Of a stretch of 64,000 bases of DNA, positions 28,828 to 36,145 are shown piece by piece. The notes below the pieces were generated by a model. The model made no database searches. It was given only the letters and a program-made list of their open reading frames with translations, and was not told the origin of the DNA. The stretch is from a virus: IMG/VR virus record IMGVR_UViG_3300021168_000025, positions 1-64,000 of that record. One strand, given 5' to 3'. Every line of letters starts with the position of its first letter. Positions within the stretch are counted from its first letter, which is position 1. The translations under genes were made by a program, and so were the position numbers.

Positions 28828-28948
28828 TTATTCCTCTTCCAGGCCACGCACCACAAGCTCAGGAAAAGCCGACACCGCCGACTGGTCGGACGCGAACGCC
28901 GGAATGAGCAAACCGGCAGCCTCGCGCGGGGCTGTGTGTGTTGGTCAT
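28828..28948 (-). pseudogene. Small ORF with apparent +1 frameshift
   Basis: The ATG (28948-28946) overlaps the upstream stop as ATGA, as elsewhere in this operon. Read straight, it becomes an Arg/Gly-rich nonsense-like peptide. If one G of the GGGG at 28928-28931 is skipped, a sensible 39-aa protein appears with LLIPAFASDQSAV and ending VVRGLEEE. Either an indel, a homopolymer sequencing error, or +1 frameshifting at CCC-G. Function unknown. Confidence 0.45.
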
Positions 28949-29148
28949 AGCTGCCTCGGTATGACGGGCTTGAAGTGTAAGACACCCGGTGCCATCAGTC
29001 CATTTTTACGACACACGGGGCAGAACGCCCCGTGCGGGTATGGGTTGTCTTTTACTGGTACCGGGTGATCAAACCAAGTTCCACATATTCCGCACCGACC
29101 TTCCCAAAACGGTAGGTCTTCCGGGTCATCGTAGTCTCTGTCACGCAT
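28945..29148 (-). CDS. Small zinc-binding-like protein
   Basis: 67 aa. Two Cys pairs, CGIC (about 19-22) and CPVC (about 43-46), spaced like a zinc ribbon with conserved Trp and His between. The start ATG overlaps the stop of the upstream gene (TAATG). Function unknown; such proteins often bind host RNA polymerase or nucleic acid. Confidence 0.7.
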   Translation of the reverse strand: MRDRDYDDPEDLPFWEGRCGICGTWFDHPVPVKDNPYPHGAFCPVCRKNGLMAPGVLHFKPVIPRQL

Positions 29149-29270
29149 TAGTGCGCCGCCGTGTTGATACCGCTGTTGATAAACCACGCCAGGACAAAGA
29201 TGCAAGAGACGATGAGAACAGTCACAAATATCTCGTAGGCGTAACGGTAGGGATCGTATTTGTGTTTCAT
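29148..29270 (-). CDS. Tiny membrane protein
   Basis: 40 aa: a charged N-terminus (MKHKYDPYRY) then one transmembrane helix (about 13-33). Coupled on both sides (ATGA with upstream gene, TAATG with downstream). Real because of the coupling and typical topology, but no function can be given. Confidence 0.65.
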   Translation of the reverse strand: MKHKYDPYRYAYEIFVTVLIVSCIFVLAWFINSGINTAAH

Positions 29271-29509
29271 GTCAGTCTCGCATCGTCTGGCCACTGCTTC
29301 TCGGCGGCGTGGAAGCAAGCGGCGAGAAAGGCAGCGGGTTCCATCCCGGCGTTCTCGGCGGCGATCATCGCGGCTAAGGACAACAGCGCGGCGATCAGTT
29401 CCGGGACGAATTCGTCGCTAGGGACGCCGCGTTCGCGCAGCCGGTTCTGCACGGTGATGATGGGTTGCGCTAGCTGGGCGCGCAGGATTGCACGTTCCTC
29501 ATCGGTCAT
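29267..29509 (-). CDS. Small hypothetical helical protein
   Basis: 80 aa. The start is set by GGGAGGGACC just upstream of ATG. Predicted helical with an alanine-rich amphipathic stretch (about 36-70). No family recognised. Confidence 0.7.
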   Translation of the reverse strand: MTDEERAILRAQLAQPIITVQNRLRERGVPSDEFVPELIAALLSLAAMIAAENAGMEPAAFLAACFHAAEKQWPDDARLT

Positions 29510-29519
29510 GGTCCCTCCC

Positions 29520-29741
29520 TCAGTCATCGTCTTCATTGTGGTTGCGCCGGAAGATTTGCTCAAAGGTGAGTCGTGGGCTGATCTTAACGATCTCGGTCAT
29601 CTCGGCAACGGTCAGGTTGGGGGCGTCGGCGGCGATCTCAAAGTGACAGCCTTCGTGCTGGCTGTCAAAGTTCCGCATGTGTTGTAACCAAGCCTGGGCA
29701 AGATTTTCGGGTACGTGGGCAATGGTGAAGATTTTTATCAC
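29520..29741 (-). CDS. Small hypothetical protein
   Basis: 73 aa, GTG start with GGGGAGGAACC upstream. An alpha/beta pattern (IKIFTIAHVP, then helix, then a His-x-Cys-His-Phe-Glu strand) and an acidic C-terminus. Part of the leftward early operon. Not recognised. Confidence 0.7.
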   Translation of the reverse strand: MIKIFTIAHVPENLAQAWLQHMRNFDSQHEGCHFEIAADAPNLTVAEMTEIVKISPRLTFEQIFRRNHNEDDD

Positions 29742-29757
29742 GGTTCCTCCCCTAGGT

Positions 29758-29940
29758 TTAGAGTTCGTCTAGCTCAACAATTTGGTAGTCGGCTTGACCG
29801 CTATCAAACAGCGCGTTACTCAATGCGTACGCGGCGGCGGCATCAAAATGTGGGAACACTGTCATGGTACCGTCCGGGTCCGACACATACTCAACCAGTC
29901 GCAAGCTGCCCCTAGTCCGGTAAAGGATCACGCATTCCAT
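29758..29940 (-). CDS. Small hypothetical protein
   Basis: 60 aa. Beta strand start (ECVILYRTRGSLRLVEYV) with a DPDGTMTVFPHFDAAAAYALS helix, similar in layout to small phage proteins with a ferredoxin-like fold. ATG 29940 is preferred to the adjacent GTG. SD AAAGGAACC. Confidence 0.65.
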   Translation of the reverse strand: MECVILYRTRGSLRLVEYVSDPDGTMTVFPHFDAAAAYALSNALFDSGQADYQIVELDEL

Positions 29941-29950
29941 CACGGTTCCT

Positions 29951-30040
29951 TTAGTGACCGAGTAACCATCGAACGATCAGGAACATTGCATACATCATGC
30001 CACCAAAGACGATCAGCTTGGCGAGCAGATCAAAGATCAC
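29951..30040 (-). CDS. Tiny membrane peptide
   Basis: 29 aa with a GTG start overlapping the upstream stop (GTGA). Almost entirely one hydrophobic helix with two basic residues. Below usual gene-calling limits; supported by coupling and by several similar micro-membrane genes nearby. Confidence 0.5.
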   Translation of the reverse strand: MIFDLLAKLIVFGGMMYAMFLIVRWLLGH

Positions 30041-30267
30041 CTACCGGACCAAGGATCATCGGCGACTTGGACAAAGCAGATGTTCTGTCCGCATTTACCA
30101 CAGTCGATTTTGAGTAACCCAAGTTGGTTGTCGTAAGACACTTCGCAGTCAGCCTCCATGTGACACCGGGCGTGAAAGTAGTGTATCGTGGAGTGATTTT
30201 TGTGATCGCAGTTCGGCATCTGGCACTGCATCACGTCGAGTTCTTTTCGTGACATTATATTTGGCAT
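30037..30267 (-). CDS. Small Cys/His-rich protein
   Basis: 76 aa, SD GAGGAAG just upstream of the ATG. CQMPNC near the N-terminus, His-rich middle and a C-terminal CGKCGQNIC suggest one or two zinc sites. It overlaps the upstream SciP-like gene by 119 nt in another frame, unusually long for this genome; an internal start (for example at 30255 or 30231) would shorten but not remove the overlap. Confidence 0.6.
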   Translation of the reverse strand: MPNIMSRKELDVMQCQMPNCDHKNHSTIHYFHARCHMEADCEVSYDNQLGLLKIDCGKCGQNICFVQVADDPWSGR

Positions 30268-30469
30268 GAGACTTCCTCGGTCGGGGTTTGGTTTTACGGA
30301 TCGCTTTTGGTGTCTTTGAAGCAAAGACACCAATGACGCGCCACTCCAACAGTTCCTCTTCACTCGTCGCATAGAGCTTACACGCGTCTGCTACAGTGAG
30401 TTTGCCTTTGGCGATCTGGGCGAGTACCGCTTTCTTGCGATTGGCGGTCCAACGCTGTCCGGGCTTCAC
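30149..30469 (-). CDS. SciP/DUF1153-like regulator
   Basis: 106 aa. The first 45 residues (KPGQRWTANRKKAVLAQIA, then KGKLTVADACKLYATSEEELLEW) match the pattern of DUF1153/SciP, an alphaproteobacterial helix-turn-helix protein that binds the response regulator CtrA and blocks transcription activation. The C-terminal 50 residues are basic and unrelated. GTG start overlaps the preceding stop (GTGA). A phage copy could redirect the host cell-cycle programme; binding to CtrA is inference. Confidence 0.6.
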   Translation of the reverse strand: MKPGQRWTANRKKAVLAQIAKGKLTVADACKLYATSEEELLEWRVIGVFASKTPKAIRKTKPRPRKSHAKYNVTKRTRRDAVPDAELRSQKSLHDTLLSRPVSHGG

Positions 30470-30678
30470 TTCTTGGGGAAGTGTATGATGTTGGTGACTT
30501 CGCGCATCGGGCGGTTTTGTAGCTTAGCCTGGACGGCTTCGGTACAGATACTGAAGATCATACCAAACGCCTTCGCGTAGCGCGGGTCGATGTTCTCGTT
30601 TTCCTGATAAAGCGGGTAACATTCCGACACCATCCGCCTGATGTTCAGGAAGACATGCTTAGCATCATCGTCGTCCAC
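30466..30678 (-). CDS. Small hypothetical protein
   Basis: 70 aa, GTG start preceded by the common leader TCTAGGAGGA. Helical, with an Asp-rich start (DDDDAKHVF) and a conserved-looking YAKAFGMIFSICTEAV helix. Function unknown. Confidence 0.7.
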   Translation of the reverse strand: MDDDDAKHVFLNIRRMVSECYPLYQENENIDPRYAKAFGMIFSICTEAVQAKLQNRPMREVTNIIHFPKK

Positions 30679-30688
30679 GTAGTTCCTC

Positions 30689-30907
30689 CTAGAGCAGAGG
30701 CGTCAATCCAACCCTGTCCCTGAGTGATTGTAGCAGGTACTTCTCGGTAGCAATGACACCGAATTCGTGTCTGCTGACCGGGCAGCCACCCATCTGGTCG
30801 GCCATGCTGGGCGGGGCCTCGATATAGACCCAGCGGATACCGGGCAGATCGGCGAAAGTCACCGGCTTGCTCGGAACATAGCGGTACTGGTAACCGGTTA
30901 TCGACAT
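30689..30907 (-). CDS. Small hypothetical protein
   Basis: 72 aa; ATG at 30907 with a GGGGGG SD formed by the end of the upstream gene. Contains PVTFADLPGIRWVYIEAP. Not recognised. Confidence 0.65.
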   Translation of the reverse strand: MSITGYQYRYVPSKPVTFADLPGIRWVYIEAPPSMADQMGGCPVSRHEFGVIATEKYLLQSLRDRVGLTPLL

Positions 30908-30908
30908 C

Positions 30909-31139
30909 TTACCCCCCAAACACGGCTTCGAGCCGCACGAATGAATACCCTATATCCTCGAATTGACGCAAGAGCAGAAGCAGCGGTTCCATCGTTGCGC
31001 TGCGCGCCTCCGCGCCATAGCGATGGTCGTCGTTTTTGGTTACTATCAAGCGATAGCCGACCAAGGTTCCCTGGTGCAGCCCGCCGTGCGGCGGCTCGGC
31101 GGGCGTGCCCATGCGGATTTCGCCGCCACTAAACGTCAT
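30909..31139 (-). CDS. Small hypothetical protein
   Basis: 76 aa; start chosen at 31139 because AGAGGAAGA precedes it; overlaps the upstream stop by 11 nt. A YRLIVTKNDDHRYGAEA strand-turn and a helix LLLLLRQFEDIGYSFVRLEAV. Function unknown. Confidence 0.65.
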   Translation of the reverse strand: MTFSGGEIRMGTPAEPPHGGLHQGTLVGYRLIVTKNDDHRYGAEARSATMEPLLLLLRQFEDIGYSFVRLEAVFGG

Positions 31140-31470
31140 CGTCTTCCTCTTGCTTTGGCGGGTCACCGAGTGCCTTGGCCGCGATAGCGCGTACTGGTGA
31201 CCCAATGGGGCTATCAGCGATATCGGTTAGTGCCCGTTTGTAACGTTGCAGTGTGACTGCAAGCGCGTCGATCTCGACTTGAGCCTCGGGATCGTCTGGT
31301 GCCTCGGCGTCACGCAGACCGACTACCACTTCGTAACTGTTCCTAAACCGCAGAACAACGGTGGGTAGTCCGTATGCCCAAATCTCATCGGACACTGCAA
31401 CGACACTGTCGATAGCCGACATCGCGAATCGGCGGAACTGTTCCTTGGTGATCTTGTCATCTACTTCCAT
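31129..31470 (-). CDS. Hypothetical protein
   Basis: 113 aa, start set by ACGGAGGTAACG. Helical N-terminus, central beta segment (TVVLRFRNSYEVVVGLRDAE), helical C-terminus with an acidic Glu/Asp end. Not recognised. Confidence 0.68.
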   Translation of the reverse strand: MEVDDKITKEQFRRFAMSAIDSVVAVSDEIWAYGLPTVVLRFRNSYEVVVGLRDAEAPDDPEAQVEIDALAVTLQRYKRALTDIADSPIGSPVRAIAAKALGDPPKQEEDDDV

Positions 31471-31723
31471 CGTTACCTCCGTCGTGACCAAAGTTGGGAT
31501 TACCTTGTAACTGCGAAAACATCGAACCGGCGAATCTGATGATAAATCCGTCACTGTCGGCTATAGCCTGCAAGTTTTTCGGGTCCACGCCCTGCATGAG
31601 CATGATGTCGATGATGCGGACGAGGGTTGCTCCGAGAATCGGATTAAAGAGACTCAGCGCCGGGTACGCATCGAGCAGCTTCGTGAAGTCGATTTGGTTG
31701 CGGACTGATAGCTCTTCGTTCAT
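31457..31723 (-). CDS. Hypothetical helical protein
   Basis: 88 aa with AGAGAGG SD. Mostly helical with hydrophobic heptads (LFNPILGATLVRIIDIMLM) and a disordered Asn/Gly tail. Overlaps the next gene. Not recognised. Confidence 0.68.
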   Translation of the reverse strand: MNEELSVRNQIDFTKLLDAYPALSLFNPILGATLVRIIDIMLMQGVDPKNLQAIADSDGFIIRFAGSMFSQLQGNPNFGHDGGNDGSR

Positions 31724-31896
31724 CTGGGTACCTCTCTCGTCTGCTTCTGGCGCAGCCGGTTGTATGCAGCGGTTAGATTAGTCAGTGACTTCTTTAGCTC
31801 AATTGGTAACTTTTCGAAATCATCGTCTTTCAGATACGCGGCTTCGCGTACCACTGCTCTTGCGTATTTGATTACGTGTTCGTTTGCCTTATTCAT
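31720..31896 (-). CDS. Small helical protein
   Basis: 58 aa, basic and helical, SD AAAGGAA 6 nt from the ATG. ATGA overlaps with both neighbours. Not recognised. Confidence 0.65.
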   Translation of the reverse strand: MNKANEHVIKYARAVVREAAYLKDDDFEKLPIELKKSLTNLTAAYNRLRQKQTREVPR

Positions 31897-32198
31897 CGCA
31901 GTTCCTTTCCATCGGGGCCAAAAATACGGCGGGTGTAACCGAGAGTGCGTAGTACCATCTCGACGGTGGCATTTTGTGGTCGCTTGGTCTGGCCGTTTTG
32001 CCACTTGCGGATAGTGGGTGCACAGACACCGGACTTGTCTTCGATCCTCTTGAGTGACCACCCGCTGTCGGTGACCGCTCTAGACACCAATTCGAGGACC
32101 GGGTCGCGACCATCGGTGAAGCGGTATCCACTGTCGCGATTGACGTGGGCCGGATTGCGTACCGGAGCCGGCGGCGGTTTCGCCTTGCTCTTGGTCAT
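31893..32198 (-). CDS. XRE-like helix-turn-helix DNA-binding protein
   Basis: 101 aa. A basic, Pro-rich N-terminal arm (1-35) precedes an HTH of the Cro/C1 type: VSRAVTDSGWSLKRIEDKSGV (helices 1-2), then CAPTIRKWQNGQTKRPQ as recognition helix and turn, then a third helix. Likely a phage transcription regulator; target operators unknown. Confidence 0.75.
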   Translation of the reverse strand: MTKSKAKPPPAPVRNPAHVNRDSGYRFTDGRDPVLELVSRAVTDSGWSLKRIEDKSGVCAPTIRKWQNGQTKRPQNATVEMVLRTLGYTRRIFGPDGKELR

Positions 32199-32211
32199 GT
32201 GCTTGCCTCTG

Positions 32212-32595
32212 TTAAGGTGGTGGATCGTTGCTGCCAATGTCATCCCCTCCATTAAAGTCTAGTTGGCACGCGTCATAGTCGGCTTGCAGGCGGGCAGCGA
32301 TGGCGGTGACCTCGGGGGGCCGGCGATTGGCCTTGCGCCCCCACCGGCTGCCTTTGTAGGGCTGCGCGGCGTGCAGCGCGGCGATCTTGGCTTGGGCGAT
32401 CCCCATCAGGCTGGTGCGGTCGGTGGCATTCTCGAATGCGATGATCACCGGGCAGCGTTTGGGTACCTTGGTTGACTTGTTGCTGCGGGTGCCAGATTCG
32501 ACCACATTGTGACTGATCGGGATGCGGTACTCGTTCGCCCAAATTGACAGGAACCCGGCGAAGTTCAGTGACGGTACGATCAGTGTGTAACTCAT
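32212..32595 (-). CDS. Hypothetical protein
   Basis: 127 aa. ATGA coupling to the upstream micro-membrane gene. A segment GSRWGRKANRRPPEVTAIAARLQADYDA (split by a basic loop) and FENATDRTSLMGIAQAKIAAL helix. Possibly nucleic-acid binding, unproven. Confidence 0.65.
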   Translation of the reverse strand: MSYTLIVPSLNFAGFLSIWANEYRIPISHNVVESGTRSNKSTKVPKRCPVIIAFENATDRTSLMGIAQAKIAALHAAQPYKGSRWGRKANRRPPEVTAIAARLQADYDACQLDFNGGDDIGSNDPPP

Positions 32596-32750
32596 GGTGG
32601 CTTCCCGTCTTGAATAATGTGTATCTCGATCACCTGTGGCTGTCGTGGCAGCTTCGAGACGAAGACTGTAATAGCCCCAACCAGGACGGCCCCGATGACA
32701 AAAGCTCCTATCGCTGCCACCGGTACCCAGTATTCCGATTCCCACTTCAT
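32592..32750 (-). CDS. Small membrane protein
   Basis: 52 aa with an N-terminal transmembrane helix (about 10-32) and a short polar tail. ATGA coupled on both sides. Function unknown. Confidence 0.65.
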   Translation of the reverse strand: MKWESEYWVPVAAIGAFVIGAVLVGAITVFVSKLPRQPQVIEIHIIQDGKPP

Positions 32751-33781
32751 GTGCGGACCTCATAGCCTTGGCGCAGGTTACCGGAACCGCCGCGACCGCG
32801 ACCGTGTGGTGCCCACCAATACACACCCGATTTCCGTACTTTAAAGTGACCCCTCACCAAATGATACCGGGCCTGTTCGTGTGTCATCCCCTTGGATGCC
32901 GCACGGTTCCCCACAACCTTCGAGATACGCAAGCGCGTGGTGGTGAATTCCTTGAGCGGCGGTTTCTTGTTTTTGCGCCGCGCGTTGTTCAGCTTGGTGA
33001 AGTTGTCGCGCACCTGAGTGACGATGCTGTTCTTCGAGTTGAGCAGTAGGTAGAACGACTCGACAAACGGTAACTCGCCTGCGAGATCATCGACAAACGA
33101 TTCGTACCATTCCGCGCCGGGTACGATGTTGTAGTTCACAAGGAACTTTACAAAGATTTCCAGCGGGACGATGTCACCGCGCACGCTGAGCTTGGCCGAT
33201 GCCTCGCGCTCCACGGGATTGTCACTAAACCGGGTCCACTTGTCGGGCATCTTACTGGTACGCAGATCACCGAACTTGGTGGTGAGGAACTTGTTCATCC
33301 ACGCTATATCAGTTTGCCCGTAGACCGCCCTGAGATAGTCACTGATCACCGGGTCGGGGTTCGTGCTGTCCCAGTCAAAGATCAGCCCCAGCGGGTTGAC
33401 CTGGATGTCTCCGTTGTGGTGCATCCACGCCAGGATCATGTAACCGCGCGAGCACGTCTCATTGGTGATCGTCAGCGCGCCGACTCGCTTGGGCTGCGGC
33501 TTGTGGTGACTAAAGATGTCGTGGTTGTCGCGGATGTTGTTACGCTTGCTCGGGGTCCATTCGACCCAGGTGTATTCGTAGGGCGCGCGGATCATGTCGA
33601 TGGCGCTGAGCAGGGTTGACGGCCGGGTCTGGCATACGTCACCGGCAGCAAACGAGATGTCTTCCGATAGCTCGAAGCACTGCGCTTTTTCGAGTTCCCG
33701 CACAAATACGGTAACACCGCCTAGCATTATCTGATCCAACTCACCGCCCGGCATGGTGAGCAGCTTGTCGTAGAGTCTCAT
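32747..33781 (-). CDS. Conserved hypothetical phage protein
   Basis: 344 aa. A globular protein of unknown fold. The C-terminus contains a motif RGHFKVRKSGVYWWAPHGRG seen in many otherwise diverse phage and plasmid proteins (from memory), probably binding nucleic acid or metal; the central region has regular Trp/His-rich segments (WVEWTPSKRNN, MILAWMHHNGD). One of the larger genes in the early operon. Confidence 0.7.
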   Translation of the reverse strand: MRLYDKLLTMPGGELDQIMLGGVTVFVRELEKAQCFELSEDISFAAGDVCQTRPSTLLSAIDMIRAPYEYTWVEWTPSKRNNIRDNHDIFSHHKPQPKRVGALTITNETCSRGYMILAWMHHNGDIQVNPLGLIFDWDSTNPDPVISDYLRAVYGQTDIAWMNKFLTTKFGDLRTSKMPDKWTRFSDNPVEREASAKLSVRGDIVPLEIFVKFLVNYNIVPGAEWYESFVDDLAGELPFVESFYLLLNSKNSIVTQVRDNFTKLNNARRKNKKPPLKEFTTTRLRISKVVGNRAASKGMTHEQARYHLVRGHFKVRKSGVYWWAPHGRGRGGSGNLRQGYEVRT

Positions 33782-34134
33782 AGGTCACCAGGAGTCCAGT
33801 GGATACCGGCTTCACCACAACATTTTTCATCCCGGCTTTCGCGCATAACCGTGCAGTGATACTGGTTGTCCGGCTCGTATTGGCCGGTTGCCAGGAATGT
33901 ACCCTGGCTTTTCACCGATGTGGGGTGCATGCATTTGGCTGATGAGAAACTGCGCCGACTAAAAGTTGGGTGGCGTGGCGCAACCCAACGGCAGTCCCGG
34001 CAAAACTTGTTGGTGTCGTCGTCGGCGACAATGATGGTAACGCGTCGCTCATGTCGCTTTTCGCGCGAGCCGATAACGTAAACGAGCACGCCACCAATGG
34101 CGTAAATCACGCCCATGTAAAGGAGGAAGGTCAT
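33778..34134 (-). CDS. Membrane-anchored Cys-rich protein
   Basis: 118 aa. N-terminal transmembrane helix (about 2-22), then a soluble domain with eight or so Cys/His residues (FCRDC, CMH, YHC, CCGE), reminiscent of small zinc-binding domains. Start uncertain: ATG 34134 or GTG 34146, neither with a strong SD; it follows a terminator hairpin. Confidence 0.65.
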   Translation of the reverse strand: MTFLLYMGVIYAIGGVLVYVIGSREKRHERRVTIIVADDDTNKFCRDCRWVAPRHPTFSRRSFSSAKCMHPTSVKSQGTFLATGQYEPDNQYHCTVMRESRDEKCCGEAGIHWTPGDL

Positions 34135-34155
34135 TACTGTGGTCACTTTTAGCGC

Positions 34156-34202
34156 AAAAAAAGATACCCCCGGCGAACCCTAGAAGGTTCAGCCAGGGGT
34201 AT
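34156..34202 (-). terminator. Intrinsic terminator / leader hairpin
   Basis: Long stem with a single-base bulge, followed on the minus strand by seven Ts. Lies between two leftward genes. Confidence 0.85.
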
Positions 34203-34229
34203 AGCAGAGAAGGAACTTACCCGCAAGGC

Positions 34230-34784
34230 TTACATACGGCCACCGGAGTTTTGATACGCCTCAACCTCTTCCGGCGCAGCCCGGCGCAGCATGTCGAACT
34301 GCACGGTTACCGGAGAGGTACCCGGCAGTTGGATGTTCGCGTGACCGCGTACCGCCTCGGCGGTTTCCTTGTCGGTACCAAAGATGCGGACCAGCTTGGC
34401 GGGCCGGCCGCGACCGGCGACAACGATGTCACCGATCCGCAGGTTGTAGGGGTTGTCCGGCAGTGCCTGCCCGCCCGCTGTCGGTGTCTCTTGTGCAGCG
34501 GGTGCCGGCGGGTGTTTTAGAGTTACCGCGAACGATGACACCGCGTCGAGTGACAAAACCACCCGACCCTGCGCCACCGATGCGTCTTCCATTAACTGTG
34601 CCACCGTGCGGGCGTCATTGACGACGGCGGCGTCTTCGCCCTCCTTCTCGCGCATCTCGGCCCACAGCCGGATCAGTGCCGGGGCGTGCCGGTCACGCTG
34701 GCGAAAGACAAAGACCTGTTCATCGTCACTGGCGCGTGACCAGCACGAATTCGGGTCTTCGAAGTTTTCGAGTTTTGTCGCCAT
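34230..34784 (-). CDS. Hypothetical protein
   Basis: 184 aa with AAGGAGTGACTC before the ATG. Two parts: a helical N-half (RLWAEMREKEGEDAAVVNDARTV) and a C-half with NLRIGDIVVAGRGRPAKLVRIFG, resembling an SH3- or KOW-like barrel. The C-half pattern suggests nucleic acid or protein binding. Not recognised further. Confidence 0.65.
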   Translation of the reverse strand: MATKLENFEDPNSCWSRASDDEQVFVFRQRDRHAPALIRLWAEMREKEGEDAAVVNDARTVAQLMEDASVAQGRVVLSLDAVSSFAVTLKHPPAPAAQETPTAGGQALPDNPYNLRIGDIVVAGRGRPAKLVRIFGTDKETAEAVRGHANIQLPGTSPVTVQFDMLRRAAPEEVEAYQNSGGRM

Positions 34785-34794
34785 GAGTCACTCC

Positions 34795-35115
34795 TTAGCA
34801 GGTAGTGGTACCGCCGCCACCGGTATCGGTTGAACTATACGAAGTGTCAACGTGGTGGTGGCTACCGCCGATGTCACTGTGGTGTGTTGTGTGACTGTGG
34901 TGGTGCGACGAATTACCGGTGTCGGTATTCCGGTGGTGTGTTTCCGCTGCCGGCTTGGGAGTGTCCGTTATCAGCGATGTGACCAGTACGGTATTCATCG
35001 TCGTGTTCATTGTCGCCTCATCGTCGTCGCGCTTCTTGCGAGCGGCTTCGGCTTCCTGGCGGGCGCGCGCCTCCTGTTGCTGGCGACGTGCCTCGCGGTG
35101 TCTTTTCCACAACAT
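34795..35115 (-). CDS. Small basic protein with His/Thr/Ser-rich tail
   Basis: 106 aa. N-terminal 35 residues are Arg/Glu/Gln-rich and helical (coiled-coil-like). The last 45 residues are extremely rich in His, Thr, Ser, Asp and Gly with HHHSHTTHH-type runs, possibly metal-binding. SD AAAAGGAGTGACTC, nearly identical to that of the next gene. It lies directly after a 36-bp repeat array. Confidence 0.6.
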   Translation of the reverse strand: MLWKRHREARRQQQEARARQEAEAARKKRDDDEATMNTTMNTVLVTSLITDTPKPAAETHHRNTDTGNSSHHHSHTTHHSDIGGSHHHVDTSYSSTDTGGGGTTTC

Positions 35116-35271
35116 GAGTCACTCCTTTTCAATGCTTCTGTCCTGGAGAGGATTGGTTCACTCCCGAATGGTGTTTCTGTCATTCAACTGGGTTCACTCT
35201 TGAGATTTGTGTCTGTCTCTTCATTGGGTTCACTTTCCCCTGGTGTGTCTGTCATCCAACTGGGTTCACTT
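35116..35271. repeat. 36-bp tandem repeat array A
   Basis: Units begin GGTTCACTC or close variants at 35116, 35155, 35191, 35227 and 35263; the last four are exactly 36 bp apart. A second block (TGTKTCTGTC-like) follows 16 bp into each unit; the intervening 7 and 9 bp vary. The last unit overlaps the stop codon of the methyltransferase-like gene and the first merges with the SD of the next gene. In the minus-strand 12-codon frame the blocks read T-(D/E)-T and S-E-P. Confidence 0.85.
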
Positions 35272-36126
35272 CACATCGAGTGCGCGGTCGATCAGTAACT
35301 CAGTCTGTAAGGTGCCTAAGGCAAACTGGGTCAGCATCGCGCGATCCGCCGGATCGACAGCGGGGCTGATCGCGGTTTGCAGTGTTACCGCGACATACGC
35401 CAGCTTAGGGTAACGCTTGTGATGCTGCTCGACAAGCGGCAGCCCTACATGCTGGCAGAAGCGCAGATAATTCGCCTGGGTGGCGTTGCTCTCGACCGAA
35501 CCCGGCAGCTTGAGCGCCATCATCCAGTGGATGAAGTCAAACTCCTGCCCCCAGAACCCGACTTCCTTGGCCTTGATGTTGGTCTGTAACCGTTGGGTGA
35601 TTTCGAGTGCATCGTGGTCACCCAGGTACGGCCAGATGTCGGCGTAGAGGAAGTCCACCGGGAACCCCGGCTGGTAGCTGTGCGCGTCACCGATGATCAG
35701 TTCCACTTTGCGGAACCCGACCCACTCGTTTGGGTCGATGGTACGCTTCCATAGGTTCACCACGCTCTTGTCCTTTTCGAGGACAATGACGCGGGTCACC
35801 TCAGGCTTGCGGATGATGTTGTACAAATAGAACCCCATACCCAGCCCGGCGACGACGACAACCCCCCTTGCCGCCGCGATGTGAGGCTGGTGTGACTCAA
35901 GTTCCATCGGTGTCAGTGACATCCACTTGAGCCAGTTGTTCTTGACCTTTTGCACAAACATCCAGCCGTTAGGCACAAAGTTGTGCGGTCGCCAGTAACC
36001 TATGACACGGTCACCGGACGGGTACGGGGCGCATTTCCACTTACCGATGTTGACCGATTTGTAACTGGGTACAAACGGGTCGGGCCACGGCAGCGGGTAG
36101 TGTGGGAAGAGAATTGTTTTTGTCAT
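35266..36126 (-). CDS. Putative SAM-dependent methyltransferase
   Basis: 286 aa. Residues about 85-105 (VVVVAGLGMGFYLYNII) look like the glycine-rich motif I of class I methyltransferases, followed by an acidic strand end (VIVLEKDKSV) that would bind the SAM ribose, and VELIIGDAHSYQPG then VDFLYADIWPYLG as motifs II and IV. The layout resembles spermidine-synthase-like methyltransferases. Substrate unknown. Flanked on both sides by 36-bp repeat arrays. Confidence 0.65.
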   Translation of the reverse strand: MTKTILFPHYPLPWPDPFVPSYKSVNIGKWKCAPYPSGDRVIGYWRPHNFVPNGWMFVQKVKNNWLKWMSLTPMELESHQPHIAAARGVVVVAGLGMGFYLYNIIRKPEVTRVIVLEKDKSVVNLWKRTIDPNEWVGFRKVELIIGDAHSYQPGFPVDFLYADIWPYLGDHDALEITQRLQTNIKAKEVGFWGQEFDFIHWMMALKLPGSVESNATQANYLRFCQHVGLPLVEQHHKRYPKLAYVAVTLQTAISPAVDPADRAMLTQFALGTLQTELLIDRALDVK

Positions 36127-36145
36127 AGTCTGTCCCTCCTAGAAA

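Noticed and set aside
28716-28985. 89-aa minus-strand frame at the convergent junction
   Set aside because: Arg/Ser-rich, crosses the terminator hairpin, and conflicts with the ATGA-coupled small ORF in the other frame.
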